The notes beneath the pieces are model-generated. The model worked only from the letters and a program-made list of their open reading frames with translations, made no database searches and was not told the origin of the DNA. A stretch of 64,000 nucleotides of DNA from Chitinophagales bacterium (GTDB lineage: Bacteria > Bacteroidota > Bacteroidia > Chitinophagales > UBA2359). The stretch is from NCBI GenBank assembly GCA_041392475.1, contig JAWKLZ010000001.1:3038001-3102000 (forward strand), in the 5' to 3' direction. The position numbers and the translations under genes are program-made. Shown piece after piece: positions 32,849-44,320 of the stretch (positions are counted from its first letter, which is position 1; each line of letters opens with the position of its first letter).

Positions 32849-33487
32849 TTATCCATTCAAATCTTTCCGTATAAAAAACGAACCCATCACCAAATCATTC
32901 TCCGTCTTCAACTTCCAATAATAAAGACCAGCCTCCAAATTTCTTACGGATGCCTCAAAATAAGTTGTTTGTGCCTCAATTACTTCCTCAATCAATACTG
33001 TCTTTTGATTGTTTTCAATGCTCAATTGAAGGGTTTTGTCAATGCCTTTCTTCAGTTCAAACACCAAAATACCACCTTTACAATCCAAACCATTCTCTGG
33101 TAGAACCACTTCAAAAGCAGTGCTTCTACTGGCAGCGGCTAAAACAGTTTCGTATTGCGGAATAGGTAAAAATGCGGCTGCTAAGTCATCTAAAAGTTGG
33201 CCGCCTTTCTGCAATGCCGTCCCTACCAATCCTTTCAATGAATCTATTGGAGCTTTTTTTGCAGTCTTTTCTATTTGGATTTGCCGTTCTAAATTTTGCA
33301 GATTGGTGAGAAACAGTTCATCTCCCAGTCTGTCCATACTGTTCATGAATTTTTGGTGAAACGCATACTCTATCCCGAATTGAGCATCTTCTTGCATCAG
33401 TTTTTCAAAAAGCAATTGTTCTTCTTTCGTCAGTTTCTCTTCAAAGTGAGATTCTATCAGTTGTATTCTTTGTTTGTCTTCCAACAT
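32849..33487 (-). CDS. Partner protein of ECF sigma/CHAT module 1 (anti-sigma-like N-terminus, beta domain)
   Basis: 212 residues, soluble. The first ~60 residues (IESHFEEKLTKEEQLLFEKL) resemble the N-terminal helix pair of Bacteroidota anti-sigma factors, but there is no membrane segment. The C-terminal ~110 residues are a beta domain starting FLPIP (106-110), ASRST (119-123), NGLD, and ending AGLYYWKLKTEN. The protein at 53438 has the same architecture beside another ECF sigma gene. I infer a cytoplasmic sigma regulator or a CHAT substrate/adaptor. It follows the sigma gene with a 197-bp gap. Confidence 0.65.
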   Translation of the reverse strand: MLEDKQRIQLIESHFEEKLTKEEQLLFEKLMQEDAQFGIEYAFHQKFMNSMDRLGDELFLTNLQNLERQIQIEKTAKKAPIDSLKGLVGTALQKGGQLLDDLAAAFLPIPQYETVLAAASRSTAFEVVLPENGLDCKGGILVFELKKGIDKTLQLSIENNQKTVLIEEVIEAQTTYFEASVRNLEAGLYYWKLKTENDLVMGSFFIRKDLNG

Positions 33488-33684
33488 TATTTTTAGCGTA
33501 TTATTATGTAGATTCTATCATTAGAGTCAAATACTATTTAACTGCCTTCGTCCACTACATTAGTTACAGAAACAGTCAAAATATTAGCACAAAATTCTCA
33601 AAAAAACAATTTAATGACTAATAAATAAATATTTTATGCATATTTTTTTGAAAAATAGCATTTTAATTTTTCAGGCATCCATAT

Positions 33685-34278
33685 TCAATCACTTCCTTTT
33701 TTCCCAAACTTTTTCAAAACCACTTTTTGAAGGGCTTTCAAGCAGCGTATTTTTTGAATACTGGCAATATTGGCATTTTTGTAGCCAAGTTTTTGAGCAA
33801 TCGCACTGATTTTTTGTTTTTCGTAGTAAAAAAGATACAAAATGGTAAAACAAGGTTCTTTGGTTCTTTGAAGTACTTCCAAAATAAATGCCTCTTGTTG
33901 ATCTCTTGCATCGTCTCTTAGGCTTGGTATAGAAATCAGTTCGCCAATATCAGGAACATTTTCCATGGTAAAAATTTGTAGTTTTTGATTACGACTATTT
34001 CTCAAATACATTTTTTTACCAATGCCGAATAAATACCATTTGATGGTGTGCTCAAAATGAGTTAATTTACGAGATAGGATATTCTTGTACAATGCCAATA
34101 CACTGTCCTGAAAAATATCGAGCGCTTCATTCTCTGTACAGTTGGTCTGAAATTTCAACCATTGTACAAATTCATCTCTATATACTCGGTATAAGATTTC
34201 CACCACTTTGGAGTTGCCTCGTAGAACTTCAGCCAACCACTCATTCTTACCCCTCTCCAATTCAGATGCACTATTCAT
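33685..34278 (-). CDS. ECF-type RNA polymerase sigma factor (module 1)
   Basis: About 197 residues from the Met at 34278; the frame runs on to 34335, overlapping the CHAT gene by 11 bp. Region 2 is visible in EALDIFQDSVLALYKNI (the family's DxxQDxF-like helix) and region 4 in FTILYLFYYEKQKISAIAQKLGY. Arranged CHAT, sigma, partner on one strand, so cotranscription with the CHAT gene is likely. It probably directs transcription of its own operon. Confidence 0.83.
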   Translation of the reverse strand: MNSASELERGKNEWLAEVLRGNSKVVEILYRVYRDEFVQWLKFQTNCTENEALDIFQDSVLALYKNILSRKLTHFEHTIKWYLFGIGKKMYLRNSRNQKLQIFTMENVPDIGELISIPSLRDDARDQQEAFILEVLQRTKEPCFTILYLFYYEKQKISAIAQKLGYKNANIASIQKIRCLKALQKVVLKKFGKKGSD

Positions 34279-34324
34279 ATAGATTGCTAAATTTAACAAC
34301 GAATGTATCCCTTTTCTATAAAAA

Positions 34325-37297
34325 TCACCCTCCAATTAACACAAAACCACACCAACTTTTTACATCTACCTCCTTCATTTCCAACAAACGTAATTTTGCC
34401 ATTCGAATGGCGAGGGTGTAGTTTGCTCCCTTCAATATTTCTTCAAACAAGTATTGGGTCAATATACTACTTGGCTTGTCGTACACCTTAAACAAAGTCG
34501 AGATGATATGGTTAGCTCCTGAATATAAAAAACCCCGATTGACTGCTATCATACCTTCTCCTTTCACCAACTTTCCGATGCCACTGTCACAACTACTCAA
34601 AACCACCAAATCTGCCTGTAGATCAAGATGGTATATTTCTTCCATTGAAAGGATTCTGTCAGAAACAGAAAAATTTGTATCACCAGACAGAGTCAAGTTC
34701 GGATGAAATACCAAACCCGACAAGGAAGTTTGCTCGTCATTCACCAAACCATGCGCCGCCACCAAAAGATATTTAAACCCATTCGACACCCTTTCAAACT
34801 GTTCCTTCGTTGCTGCCTTGTGCAAATACGTTTCCGAAATAAATCCTTTTGCAGCAAACAAAGCCGCAATATTCTTTACCTCTAGCTCTGAATATGGAAG
34901 AGGGGCAAAGTTGCCATCGCTGGAGAATGCCTCTGATGGAATTGCCCAAGCCATATTGGGAGGTACTGTTTTTTCTACAACAGAAAAAGAAGGAAAAGTT
35001 GCATTCGAAGTGCCATTTGTAACAATTGCAGCCCTATCTTTCGGTTGATAAACAGGTGCAAAACCAGCAAAATGCCCTACATACCTTTTTCTAGATCTTC
35101 TTGCTTGTTGTTGGTGTTGAAAATAGAATAAGCTAGCTGAATAGTGATAAGAAACCGCTACATACTTCAATAAGTAGTCCAATGAAGCATAGTCTAAACT
35201 CACCTCTTTCTCTTGTTCTTCAAAAGAAAGTCCGACACGCTTTGAGTAGTGTGAATCCGCCTTCAACAAGGCTTCAAAAGGGATATAACACAACACATCA
35301 TTGGGTACAATCACCAAATGTTTCAGCGTATCTTCTTCTACATCAAAGGGATTGACAAAATAATCTTCCACCGATTGCAGCAACAAACGGTACAACTCAG
35401 CAGCAGTCGAGACATATTGAGCAGATTCATGGTTTCTTATGGCAGCCAAAAACTGCGTCACCAAACCTTCAAAGTCATCTGGTTTAATCTCTTGCACTAT
35501 TTCAAAATCATCTGGGGTGATCACAAAAATATAAATGTAATCTCTGGCAATAAAGTAATTCAACAAAACTTGATTCTCCGCCAAAACCTTCTGCAATGCA
35601 GCAATTTCCACTGTTTGGGTATCGTACTTCAATTGGAAATAGTCAGGATAGTCCTGCTCCAATTCGTCTTTTAGTTGAACGTATCTATGATGAGTCTCAA
35701 AAAACTGGGCTTGCCAAGATTGCAGTTGTAATAGTTCTGATTCCGAAAATGGAGTTTTCTCCTGTTTCAAGCTCAACTTTTGTATATTTTTATCCAATTG
35801 GGTCAAGCTTGTTTTGAGTTCTTTTTCTTTTTGCAGTAAATCAGCAGAAATATTTACCAACGCTTTTGCCCAGTTATCCTGTAAGGCATTCATCAGTACA
35901 TTCGCTTTTGCCTTTTCACAAAAATAAAATGCCCATTCACCTCCTCCTTTTCCACTTATTGTCAAAAATTCTTCCTCTGCCTTCAATGCTGTTTCCAAAC
36001 CTCCTTCAAACAAGTAGATACTCTCAATCATTTGCCCCAAAGAAAATTTACTTTCATCAAAATCGTAACTTGTACGAGCCTGATCGAATAGCAAACAAGC
36101 CAAAGAATACGTTTCAATAGAAAATTCCAACTCCTTTAGGGTGCCTGCAGATGAAACAAATGAGCTGAAAAATGTCTCTCCTTTTCCTTTTAGTGCTTTA
36201 ATGGCTTGGAATAAATTGGTGGAACGACCAAGGGGTGGCTGCAAAAAACAATCCTGACGAATATGAATATCTGGGTACAAGCTATCCAAAGCATTTTGAA
36301 ATGACTGTTTAGCCGATTCATATTCTTTTTGTCCTAAATACACATTGCCAATATTGTTGTGCATCTGACCCATATATGGATGTTTTGCACCAAAAAAAGA
36401 ACCATACATTTCAAGTGCTTTGGTTAAATAAGGCATTGCCTCCCAATACTTTTTCTGCATTAAATACACGTAGCCCAAATTTTGATACGCAGCAGCCAAA
36501 GCAACAGGCTCTAATTGGGGGTCATGAGATTCCAACACCCTATTGAAATAATAAATAGCTTTTTGATAATCTCCTTCTGCTTTGGTTGTAGATGATTGAA
36601 GGATATAAATAGCCCCTATCCTAATGTAACTTACCAATATCATTTTATGCCCTTCAGGATAGTGCTTCAACACAAAATGCAATGTTTTTTCTTGATAATC
36701 AATCGCCTTATTATAAGCCCCTTGAACCCCATAATAACGTGCCAAATGAGCATAAGCCAAAAAATGGTGAATACTTCTGGAGTCATCTTCAGGAAGAACA
36801 ATCGAAAGAGATTTTTGTAAATAGAGCAGCGCCTGTTGGGTGTCATTCTGTTCTAGATAAAAGCTTCCTATCTGAGTATATGCCTCAGACAACAAAAATA
36901 GATCGGGGTGAAGAACGGCCGAAAGAAGTCTGACTATTTTATGATAGCTGTCGAGAATGGCATCCGTATCACCTCTAAATTTCATGAGTTTAGCACGACT
37001 GGCGTAGAGATAAGCATAATTCCCGTTCATTTCCTCCAAATCGGAAAATACATGCTCTAATCTCCCTATCCATTCTATAGCATCCTCCTCCCTACCCTGA
37101 GAAAGATAACCCTCAACAACCAAATTCATCGCCCTTCCATAAATAGACCAATCTTCAGCCATTTCAGACACTTCAACTGCTTGTTTTGACAAGCGCAACG
37201 TTTCTGTTCTATTACCTTTCACATTCCATTCCTCAGCTTTTGCCAAGTATTGAACTGCTTCTTCCAAAACAGTTTGTTTGTTTTTCATCAATAACAA
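34325..37297 (-). CDS. TPR-CHAT protein 2 (module 1)
   Basis: 990 residues (a second possible start is at 37288). TPR repeats fill about 10-370, a helical linker with coiled coil about 480-560, and the CHAT peptidase domain about 660-990. The dyad is His849 (VAAHGLVND) and Cys903 (LSSCDSGIGK), so catalytically competent by sequence. It heads the operon with the ECF sigma factor and partner gene; its stop lies inside or next to the sigma start, implying translational coupling. Likely a cytoplasmic signal-controlled protease; a regulated-proteolysis link to the sigma factor or partner is inference. Confidence 0.88.
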   Translation of the reverse strand: MLLMKNKQTVLEEAVQYLAKAEEWNVKGNRTETLRLSKQAVEVSEMAEDWSIYGRAMNLVVEGYLSQGREEDAIEWIGRLEHVFSDLEEMNGNYAYLYASRAKLMKFRGDTDAILDSYHKIVRLLSAVLHPDLFLLSEAYTQIGSFYLEQNDTQQALLYLQKSLSIVLPEDDSRSIHHFLAYAHLARYYGVQGAYNKAIDYQEKTLHFVLKHYPEGHKMILVSYIRIGAIYILQSSTTKAEGDYQKAIYYFNRVLESHDPQLEPVALAAAYQNLGYVYLMQKKYWEAMPYLTKALEMYGSFFGAKHPYMGQMHNNIGNVYLGQKEYESAKQSFQNALDSLYPDIHIRQDCFLQPPLGRSTNLFQAIKALKGKGETFFSSFVSSAGTLKELEFSIETYSLACLLFDQARTSYDFDESKFSLGQMIESIYLFEGGLETALKAEEEFLTISGKGGGEWAFYFCEKAKANVLMNALQDNWAKALVNISADLLQKEKELKTSLTQLDKNIQKLSLKQEKTPFSESELLQLQSWQAQFFETHHRYVQLKDELEQDYPDYFQLKYDTQTVEIAALQKVLAENQVLLNYFIARDYIYIFVITPDDFEIVQEIKPDDFEGLVTQFLAAIRNHESAQYVSTAAELYRLLLQSVEDYFVNPFDVEEDTLKHLVIVPNDVLCYIPFEALLKADSHYSKRVGLSFEEQEKEVSLDYASLDYLLKYVAVSYHYSASLFYFQHQQQARRSRKRYVGHFAGFAPVYQPKDRAAIVTNGTSNATFPSFSVVEKTVPPNMAWAIPSEAFSSDGNFAPLPYSELEVKNIAALFAAKGFISETYLHKAATKEQFERVSNGFKYLLVAAHGLVNDEQTSLSGLVFHPNLTLSGDTNFSVSDRILSMEEIYHLDLQADLVVLSSCDSGIGKLVKGEGMIAVNRGFLYSGANHIISTLFKVYDKPSSILTQYLFEEILKGANYTLAIRMAKLRLLEMKEVDVKSWCGFVLIGG

Positions 37298-37599
37298 GTA
37301 TTTCTTTAGTCAACAAAGATAAAAAATTTACACGGGTAAAATCAAGCACAACCATTCTTCCACAAAACATTCGCATGACACATAATAGTCTAGTTTCACA
37401 AAAAAAATAAAAAAAGCTGCTAAGATTTTCGCCTTTTGGGTGACTATATAGATGAAACCCCTATTCACCACTTGTTTGTTTTTTTTCAAAATTCAAAATA
37501 GAAACCAGTAAACATGAACACAAACCAATCCGTCATCCTCTCCGCCCTATTGCTTCTTTCCTTTTTGGGATACTACCCATCAGCCCAAGCCCAAACCAC

Positions 37600-40280
37600 C
37601 TACCACATCAATGCCAACACCCCCTGCACCACAGGCTGCAATGGCACAAGCTGGGCAACGGCTTTCGACCACCTTCAAGATGCCTTAGATGTAGCTGCTA
37701 CATATGACGAAATCTGGGTAGCCGAAGGCACCTACTACCCCACCAAAGACAAAAACGGCAATTCCAATATCTCCAACAACCGTGACAAAACCTTCAATAT
37801 CAACCAAGACCTCGAAATATATGGTGGTTTTCCCAACTCGGGCAACCCCACCATGAACGACCGAAATCCCGATGCACATCCCACTATTTTGGACGGAGAC
37901 TTAAATGGAGATGATGCCCCAAATTTATCGGAAACGGACTTAGTAAACGATCTTACCCGCCAAGACAATGCCTATACAGTGGTTTTTTCCTACAATAGAA
38001 CTGCTGCCTGTATCCTGTCGGGCTTCGACATTCGTAACGGGAATGCAAATGTATCACCTAGCAACGGCGAAATTTCATCTGGCGGCGGAATGTATATTAC
38101 CAATGGCAGTCCCAGCATCTCACAGTCCAAATTTTACAACAATTCGGCAAATAATGAAGGTGGCGGAATGTACAATCGTTCTGGTAGCCCCAACATCTCA
38201 CAGTCCACCTTTTACAACAATTCGGCAAATAATGAAGGCGGCGGAATGTATAATAATCTTGGCTATCCCAGCATCTCACAGTCCACCTTTTACAACAATT
38301 CGGCAGGTCAAGGCGGCGGAATGTACAATTATATTGGTAGCGCCACCATCTCACAGTCCACTTTTCACAATAATACGGCAGTTCAAGGCGGCGGAATGTA
38401 TAATGATAGTATTAACCCCAACATCTCACAGTGCGCCTTTTACAATAATGCGGCAAATCAGGGTGGCGGAATGTACAATTATTCGGGTAACCACAACATC
38501 TCACAGTCCACCTTTTACAACAATTCGGCAGGTCAAGGCGGCGGAATATTTAATTTTTTTGGTAGCTACAACATCTCACAATGCACCCTTTACAATAATT
38601 CGGCAAATAGTCAGGGTGGCGGAATGTTTAATTATTATGCTAGCCCTGTTTTAACCAATTGTAGTTTTTCCAAAAACGCAGCAGGTGTAAGTGGGGTAGT
38701 GTATAACTTTCAAAATAGTAATCCTTTATTCACCAACTGCATCCTTTGGGACAATGGCGGTGGAGCGGGAATTGTTGATGATCAAGCGACTACCACCGTC
38801 CATAGCAGCATCGTAGAAGGGGGATGGACAGGTGCAGGGGCAAACAACCTCAACCAAGACCCCCTATTCATTGATGCGGACAATGGCAATCTACGCATTT
38901 TGTCCACTTCTCCTGCCATTGATGCGGGAGACAATACAGCAGACTTAGACGGAAATGGAAGTGGCACACAGACGATTGCGGATGTACCTTTTGATTTGGC
39001 GGGCAATACACGCATTGTTGATTTTGATAAAGACAATACAGCTACGGTGGACATGGGAGCCTACGAAAAATTTATTTACCACGTCAATGCCAACACCCCC
39101 TGCACCACAGGCTGCAATGGCACAAGCTGGGCAACGGCTTTTGACCACCTTCAAGATGCCTTAGATGTAGCCGTTGACAACGATATAATCTGGGTAGCCG
39201 AAGGCACCTACTACCCCACCAAAGACGAGGATGGCAATGCCAATCCTTCCAACAACCGTTACAAAACCTTCCACATCAACCAAGACCTCGAAATATATGG
39301 CGGTTTTCCCAACTCGGGCAACCCCACCATGAACGACCGAAATCCCGATGCACATCCCACTATTTTGGACGGAGACTTAAATGGAGATGATGCCCCAAAT
39401 TTATCGGGAACGGACTTAGTAAACGATCTTACTCGCCAAGACAATGCCTATACAGTGGTTTTTTCCTCCAATAGAACTGCTGCCTGTATCCTGTCGGGCT
39501 TCGACATTCGCAACGGAAATGCAACTATATCATTTAACAGCGAAGACGGTTCATCTGGCGGCGGAATGTATAATACCAATGGCAATCCCAGAATCTCACA
39601 GTCCAAATTTTACAACAATTCGGCAAATTATCGAGGCGGCGGAATGTCCATTTTTATTGGTAGCCCCAACATCTCACAATCTACCTTTTACAATAATTCG
39701 GCAACTTTTGCCGGCGGAATGTCCATTTATATTGGTAGCCCCAACATCTCACAATCCACCTTTTACAATAATTCGGCTGGTACCGGTGGCGGAATGTATA
39801 ATGACAATAGCAATCCCAACATCTCACAGTCCAAATTTTACAATAATTCGGCAAATGTTGCCGGCGGAATATATAATGCTTACAGTACCCCTGTTTTAAC
39901 CAATTGTAGTTTTTCCAAAAACGCAGCAGGTGGTGGAACTGGGGTGGTGTATAACTTTCAAAGTAACTCTTTATTCACCAACTGCATCCTTTGGGACAAT
40001 GGCGGTGGAGCGGGAATTGTTGATGATCAAGCAACTACCACCGTCCATAGCAGCATCGTAGAAGGGGGATGGACAGGTGCAGGGGCAAACAACCTCAATC
40101 AAGACCCCTTATTCATTGATGCGGACAATGGTGACCTACGCATTTCGGCCTGTTCGCCAGCCATCGATGCGGGAGACAATACAGCAGACTTGGATGGATC
40201 GAAAAGTGGCACGCAGACGATAGCGGATCTACCTTTTGATTTGACGGGCAATGCCCGAATAGTAAACGCAATAGTGGATA
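37600..40280 (+). repeat. Tandem internal duplication of the beta-helix region
   Basis: The block from AACACCCCCTGCACCACAGG (about 37616 and 39094) to the VDMGAYE-encoding end is present twice in a row, ~1.48 kb and ~1.2 kb. Long stretches are identical in DNA (for example the LDGDLNGDDAPNLS segment and the GGAGIVDDQATTT segment), while the number of short coils differs. Confidence 0.85.
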
Positions 40281-41029
40281 TGGGAGCCTATGAAGCCTCT
40301 GGCAATTTGATTTTGGAAAGCAACAGTCCTCTCTGTGTGGGTGAAGACCTTCAATTGACCCCTGTGGCCAGTAGTCAATTAAATTATCAATGGTCAGGCC
40401 CCGACAATTTCAACAGCATGGACGCAGCACCTGTCTTAACCAATGTTTCTGCAAGTATGTCAGGGAATTACTTCGTGACTGTCAGTGATGGAAATGGCTG
40501 TTCATCCATTGGTCAAGTCAGTGCAAACATTCTACCGACCGTCAGCTTCACTACTACAGCTGATATATGCCTCAATGCTGGCGTGCAGACCCTTAGTGGC
40601 GGAATACCCACAGGAGGCACTTACAGTGGCAGCGGCCTCGGCGTACTCGACAAAGGTGATGGAGAGACCTTTGACTTCAACCCAACTGCGGCAGGAATCG
40701 GAAAACATACCGTAACCTATACCTATTCCGATACCAATGGCTGCATAGGCAGTGCTACTGCCACGATTGAGGTATATACCCCCATTGCTTCCGCTTCCAC
40801 AACGCCTATTTGCAACAATGGCAGCCCCGCCAACTTGACTGTCACTACCAATGCCAGTAATCCTAGCTATGTTTGGAGTTCAGGTACTTCAGGAAATAAC
40901 AGTGCCAATGTCACCGTAAGCAACCCTGTAAACAATGCTAAATATACCGTCACCATTACAGATGGCAACCATTGCAGTCAAACAGCAGAAGTCACCTTAA
41001 CTGTAAATCCTCTATCCACTCCCAACATC

Positions 41030-44000
41030 ACGGGCAGTTTAATCTATTGCGCTTCCGACAACACAACCACTTTGGACGCTGGCATTTTGGTCCAGCTACA
41101 AATGGTCAAATGGCGAAACCTCACAAGTCATTGAAGCAAGTGAAGGTACTTACACCGTCACCGTTACCAACTCCAATGATTGCACAGGCACAGATGAAGT
41201 GACTGTCATTGAAAATGCCAATGCAGAACCTTCCATAAGCGGCGAATTGGAATATTGCGCCTCCGACAACACGACCACTTTGGACGCTGGCACTTGGTCC
41301 AGCTACAAATGGTCAAATGGCGAAACCTCACAAGTCATTGAAGCAAGTGAGGTACTTACACCGTCACCGTTACCAACTCCAATGATTGCACAGGCACAGA
41401 TGAAGTGACTGTCATTGAAAATGCCAATGCAGAACCTTCCATAAGCGGCGAATTGGAATATTGCGCTTCCGACAATTTCACCTCTTTGGACGCTGGCACT
41501 TGGTCCAGCTACCAATGGTCAAATGGCGAAACCTCACAAGTCATTGAAGCAAGTGAAGGCACGTACACCGTTACCGTCACCAACTCCAGTGACTGCACAG
41601 GCACAGATGAGGTGACTGTCATTGAAAATGACAATGCAGAACCTATAATTTCGGGAGAATTGGAATATTGCGCCTCCAACAACACGACCACTTTGGACGC
41701 TGGCACTCGGGTCCAGCTACAATTGGTCGAATGGCGAAACCTCGCAAGTCATTGAAGCAAGTGAAGGCACTTACACCGTCACCGTTACCAACTCCAATGA
41801 TTGCACAGGCACAGATGAAGTGACTGTCATTGAAAATGCCAATGCAGAACCTTCCATAAGCGGCGAATTGGAATATTGCGCTTCCGACAATTTCACTACT
41901 TTGGACGCTGGCACTTCCAGCTACAAATGGTCAAATGGCGAAACCTCACAAGTCATTGAAGCAAGTGAAGGCACTTACACCGTCACCGTTACCAACTCCA
42001 ATGATTGCACAGGCACAGACGAGGTCACGGTTAGCGAAAATGAAAATGCAGAACCTTCCATAAGCGGCGAATTGGAATATTGCGCTTCCGACAATTTCAC
42101 CTCTTTGGACGCTGGCACTTGGTCCAGCTACAATTGGTCGAATGGCGAAACCTCGCAAGTCATTGAAGCAAGTGAAGGCACGTACACCGTTACCGTCACC
42201 AACTCCAGTGACTGCACAGGCACAGATGAAGTGACTGTCATTGAAAATGCCAATGCAGAACCTTCCATAAGCGGCGAATTGGAATATTGCGCTTCCGACA
42301 ATTTCACTACTTTGGACGCTGGCACTGGTCCAGCTACAAATGGTCAAATGGCGAAACCTCACAAGTCATTGAAACAAGTGAAGGCACGTACACCGTCACC
42401 GTCACCAACTCCAATAATTGCACAGGCACAGATGAGGTAACAGTCATTGAAAATGCCAATGCAGAACCTATAATTTCGGGAGAATTGGAATATTGCGCCT
42501 CCGACAACACGACCACTTTGGACGCTGGCACTTGGTCCAGCTACAATTGGTCAAATGGCGAAACCTCACAAGTCATTGAAGCAAGTGAAGGTACTTACAC
42601 CGTCACCGTTACCAACTCCAATGATTGCACAGGCACAGATGAGGTAACAGTCATTGAAAATGCCAATGCAGAACCTATAATTTCGGGCGAATTGGAATAT
42701 TGCGCCTCCGACAACACGACCACTTTGGACGCTGGCACTTGGTCCAGCTACAAATGGTCAAATGGCGAAAACCTCACAAGTCATTGAAGCAAGTGAAGGC
42801 ACTTACACCGTCACCGTTACCAACTCCAATGATTGCACAGGCACAGATGAAGTGACTGTCATTGAAAATACCAATGCAGAACCTTCCATAAGCGGCGAAT
42901 TACAATATTGCGCCTCCGACAACACGACTCTTTGGATGCTGGCACTTGGTCCAGCTACAAATGGTCAAATGGCGAAACCTCGCAAGTCATTGAAGCAAGT
43001 GAAGGCACGTACACCGTTACCGTCACCAACTCCAGTGACTGCACAGGCACAGATGAAGTGACTGTCATTGAAAATGCCAATGCAGAACCTTCCATAAGCG
43101 GCAAGAATATTCGCTTCCGACAATTTACTTTGGACGCTGGCACTTGGTCCAGCTACAAATGGTCAAATGGCGAAACATCGCAAGTCATTGAAGCAAGTGA
43201 AGGCACGTACACCGTTACCGTCACCAACTCCAGTGACTGCACAGGCACAGATGAAGTGACTGTCATTGAAAATGCCAATGCAGAGCCTGTCATTGCAGGA
43301 GCATTGGAATATTGCGCTTCCGACAATTTCACCACTTTGGACGCTGGCACTTGGTCCAGCTACCAATGGTCAAATGGTGAAACCTCGCAAGTCATTGAAG
43401 CAAGTGAAGGCACGTACACCGTCACCGTCACCAATGCCAATGATTGCACAGGTACAGATGAAGTTACTGTCATCGAAAATGCCAATGCAGAGCCTTCCGT
43501 AAGTGGTGAATTGGAGTATTGCGCTTCCGACAATACAACTACTTTGGACGCTGGAACTTGGTCAAGCTACAAATGGTCAAATGGTCAAACATCGCAAGTC
43601 ATTGAAGCAAGTGAAGGCACGTACACCGTCACCGTCACCAATGCCAATGATTGCACAGGAACAAATGAAGTTACTGTCATCGAAAATGCCAATGCAGAAC
43701 CTATAATTTCGGGCGAATTGGAATATTGCGCCTCCGACAATTTCACCACTTTGGACGCTGGCACTTGGTCCAGCTACCAATGGTCAAATGGTGAAACCTC
43801 GCAAGTCATTGAAGCAAGTGAAGGTACTTACACCGTCACCGTTACCAACTCCAATGATTGCACAGGTACAGATGAAGTGACTGTCATTGAAAATGCCAAT
43901 GCAGAACCTATAATTTCGGGCGAATTGGAATATTGCGCCTCCGACAATACGACTACTTTGGATGCTGGCACTTGGTCCAGCTACCAATGGTCAAATGGCG

Positions 44001-44320
44001 AAACATCGCAAGTCATTGAAGCAAGTGAAGGCACGTACACCGTCACCGTTACCAACTCCAATGATTGCACAGGTACAGATGAAGTGACTGTCATTGAAAA
44101 TGCCAATGCAGAACCTGTCATTATAGGAACCTTCGAGTATTGCAGAGGGCGAGAAGCAACTTTGGATGCGGGAACTTGGACAAGCTACCAATGGTCGAAT
44201 GGCGAAACAGTCCAAAGTTTCTCCACTACTGCAACTGGCATTTACACCGTCACCGTCACCAATCAAAAAGGTTGTACAGGAACAGCAATGGCAGAGGTCA
44301 TCGCAACTCCTTGTTTGGCA
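41030..44320 (+). repeat. Array of ~16 tandem 207-bp (69-residue) repeats
   Basis: Each unit encodes SGELEYCASDN, TTLDAGTWSSYKWSNGETS, QVIEASEGTYTVTVTNS and CTGTDEVTVIENANAEP, an Ig-like beta domain with two Cys. Unit starts step by 207 bp from about 41031 to 44118; the last unit is diverged (CRGREATLDAG). All frame breaks of the giant gene lie in this array. Confidence 0.92.

Noticed and set aside
37968..38654. 228-codon frame in the adhesin
   Set aside because: Alternate frame over the beta-helix coils; its repeats mirror those of the real protein.
41085..42935. Programmed frameshifting as the explanation of the giant gene
   Set aside because: Six separate sites with different sequences and opposite signs; no common slippery motif or stimulator.
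41030..44320. CRISPR-like array from regular repeats
   Set aside because: The 207-bp repeats are contiguous coding units with no spacers; no cas genes are present.
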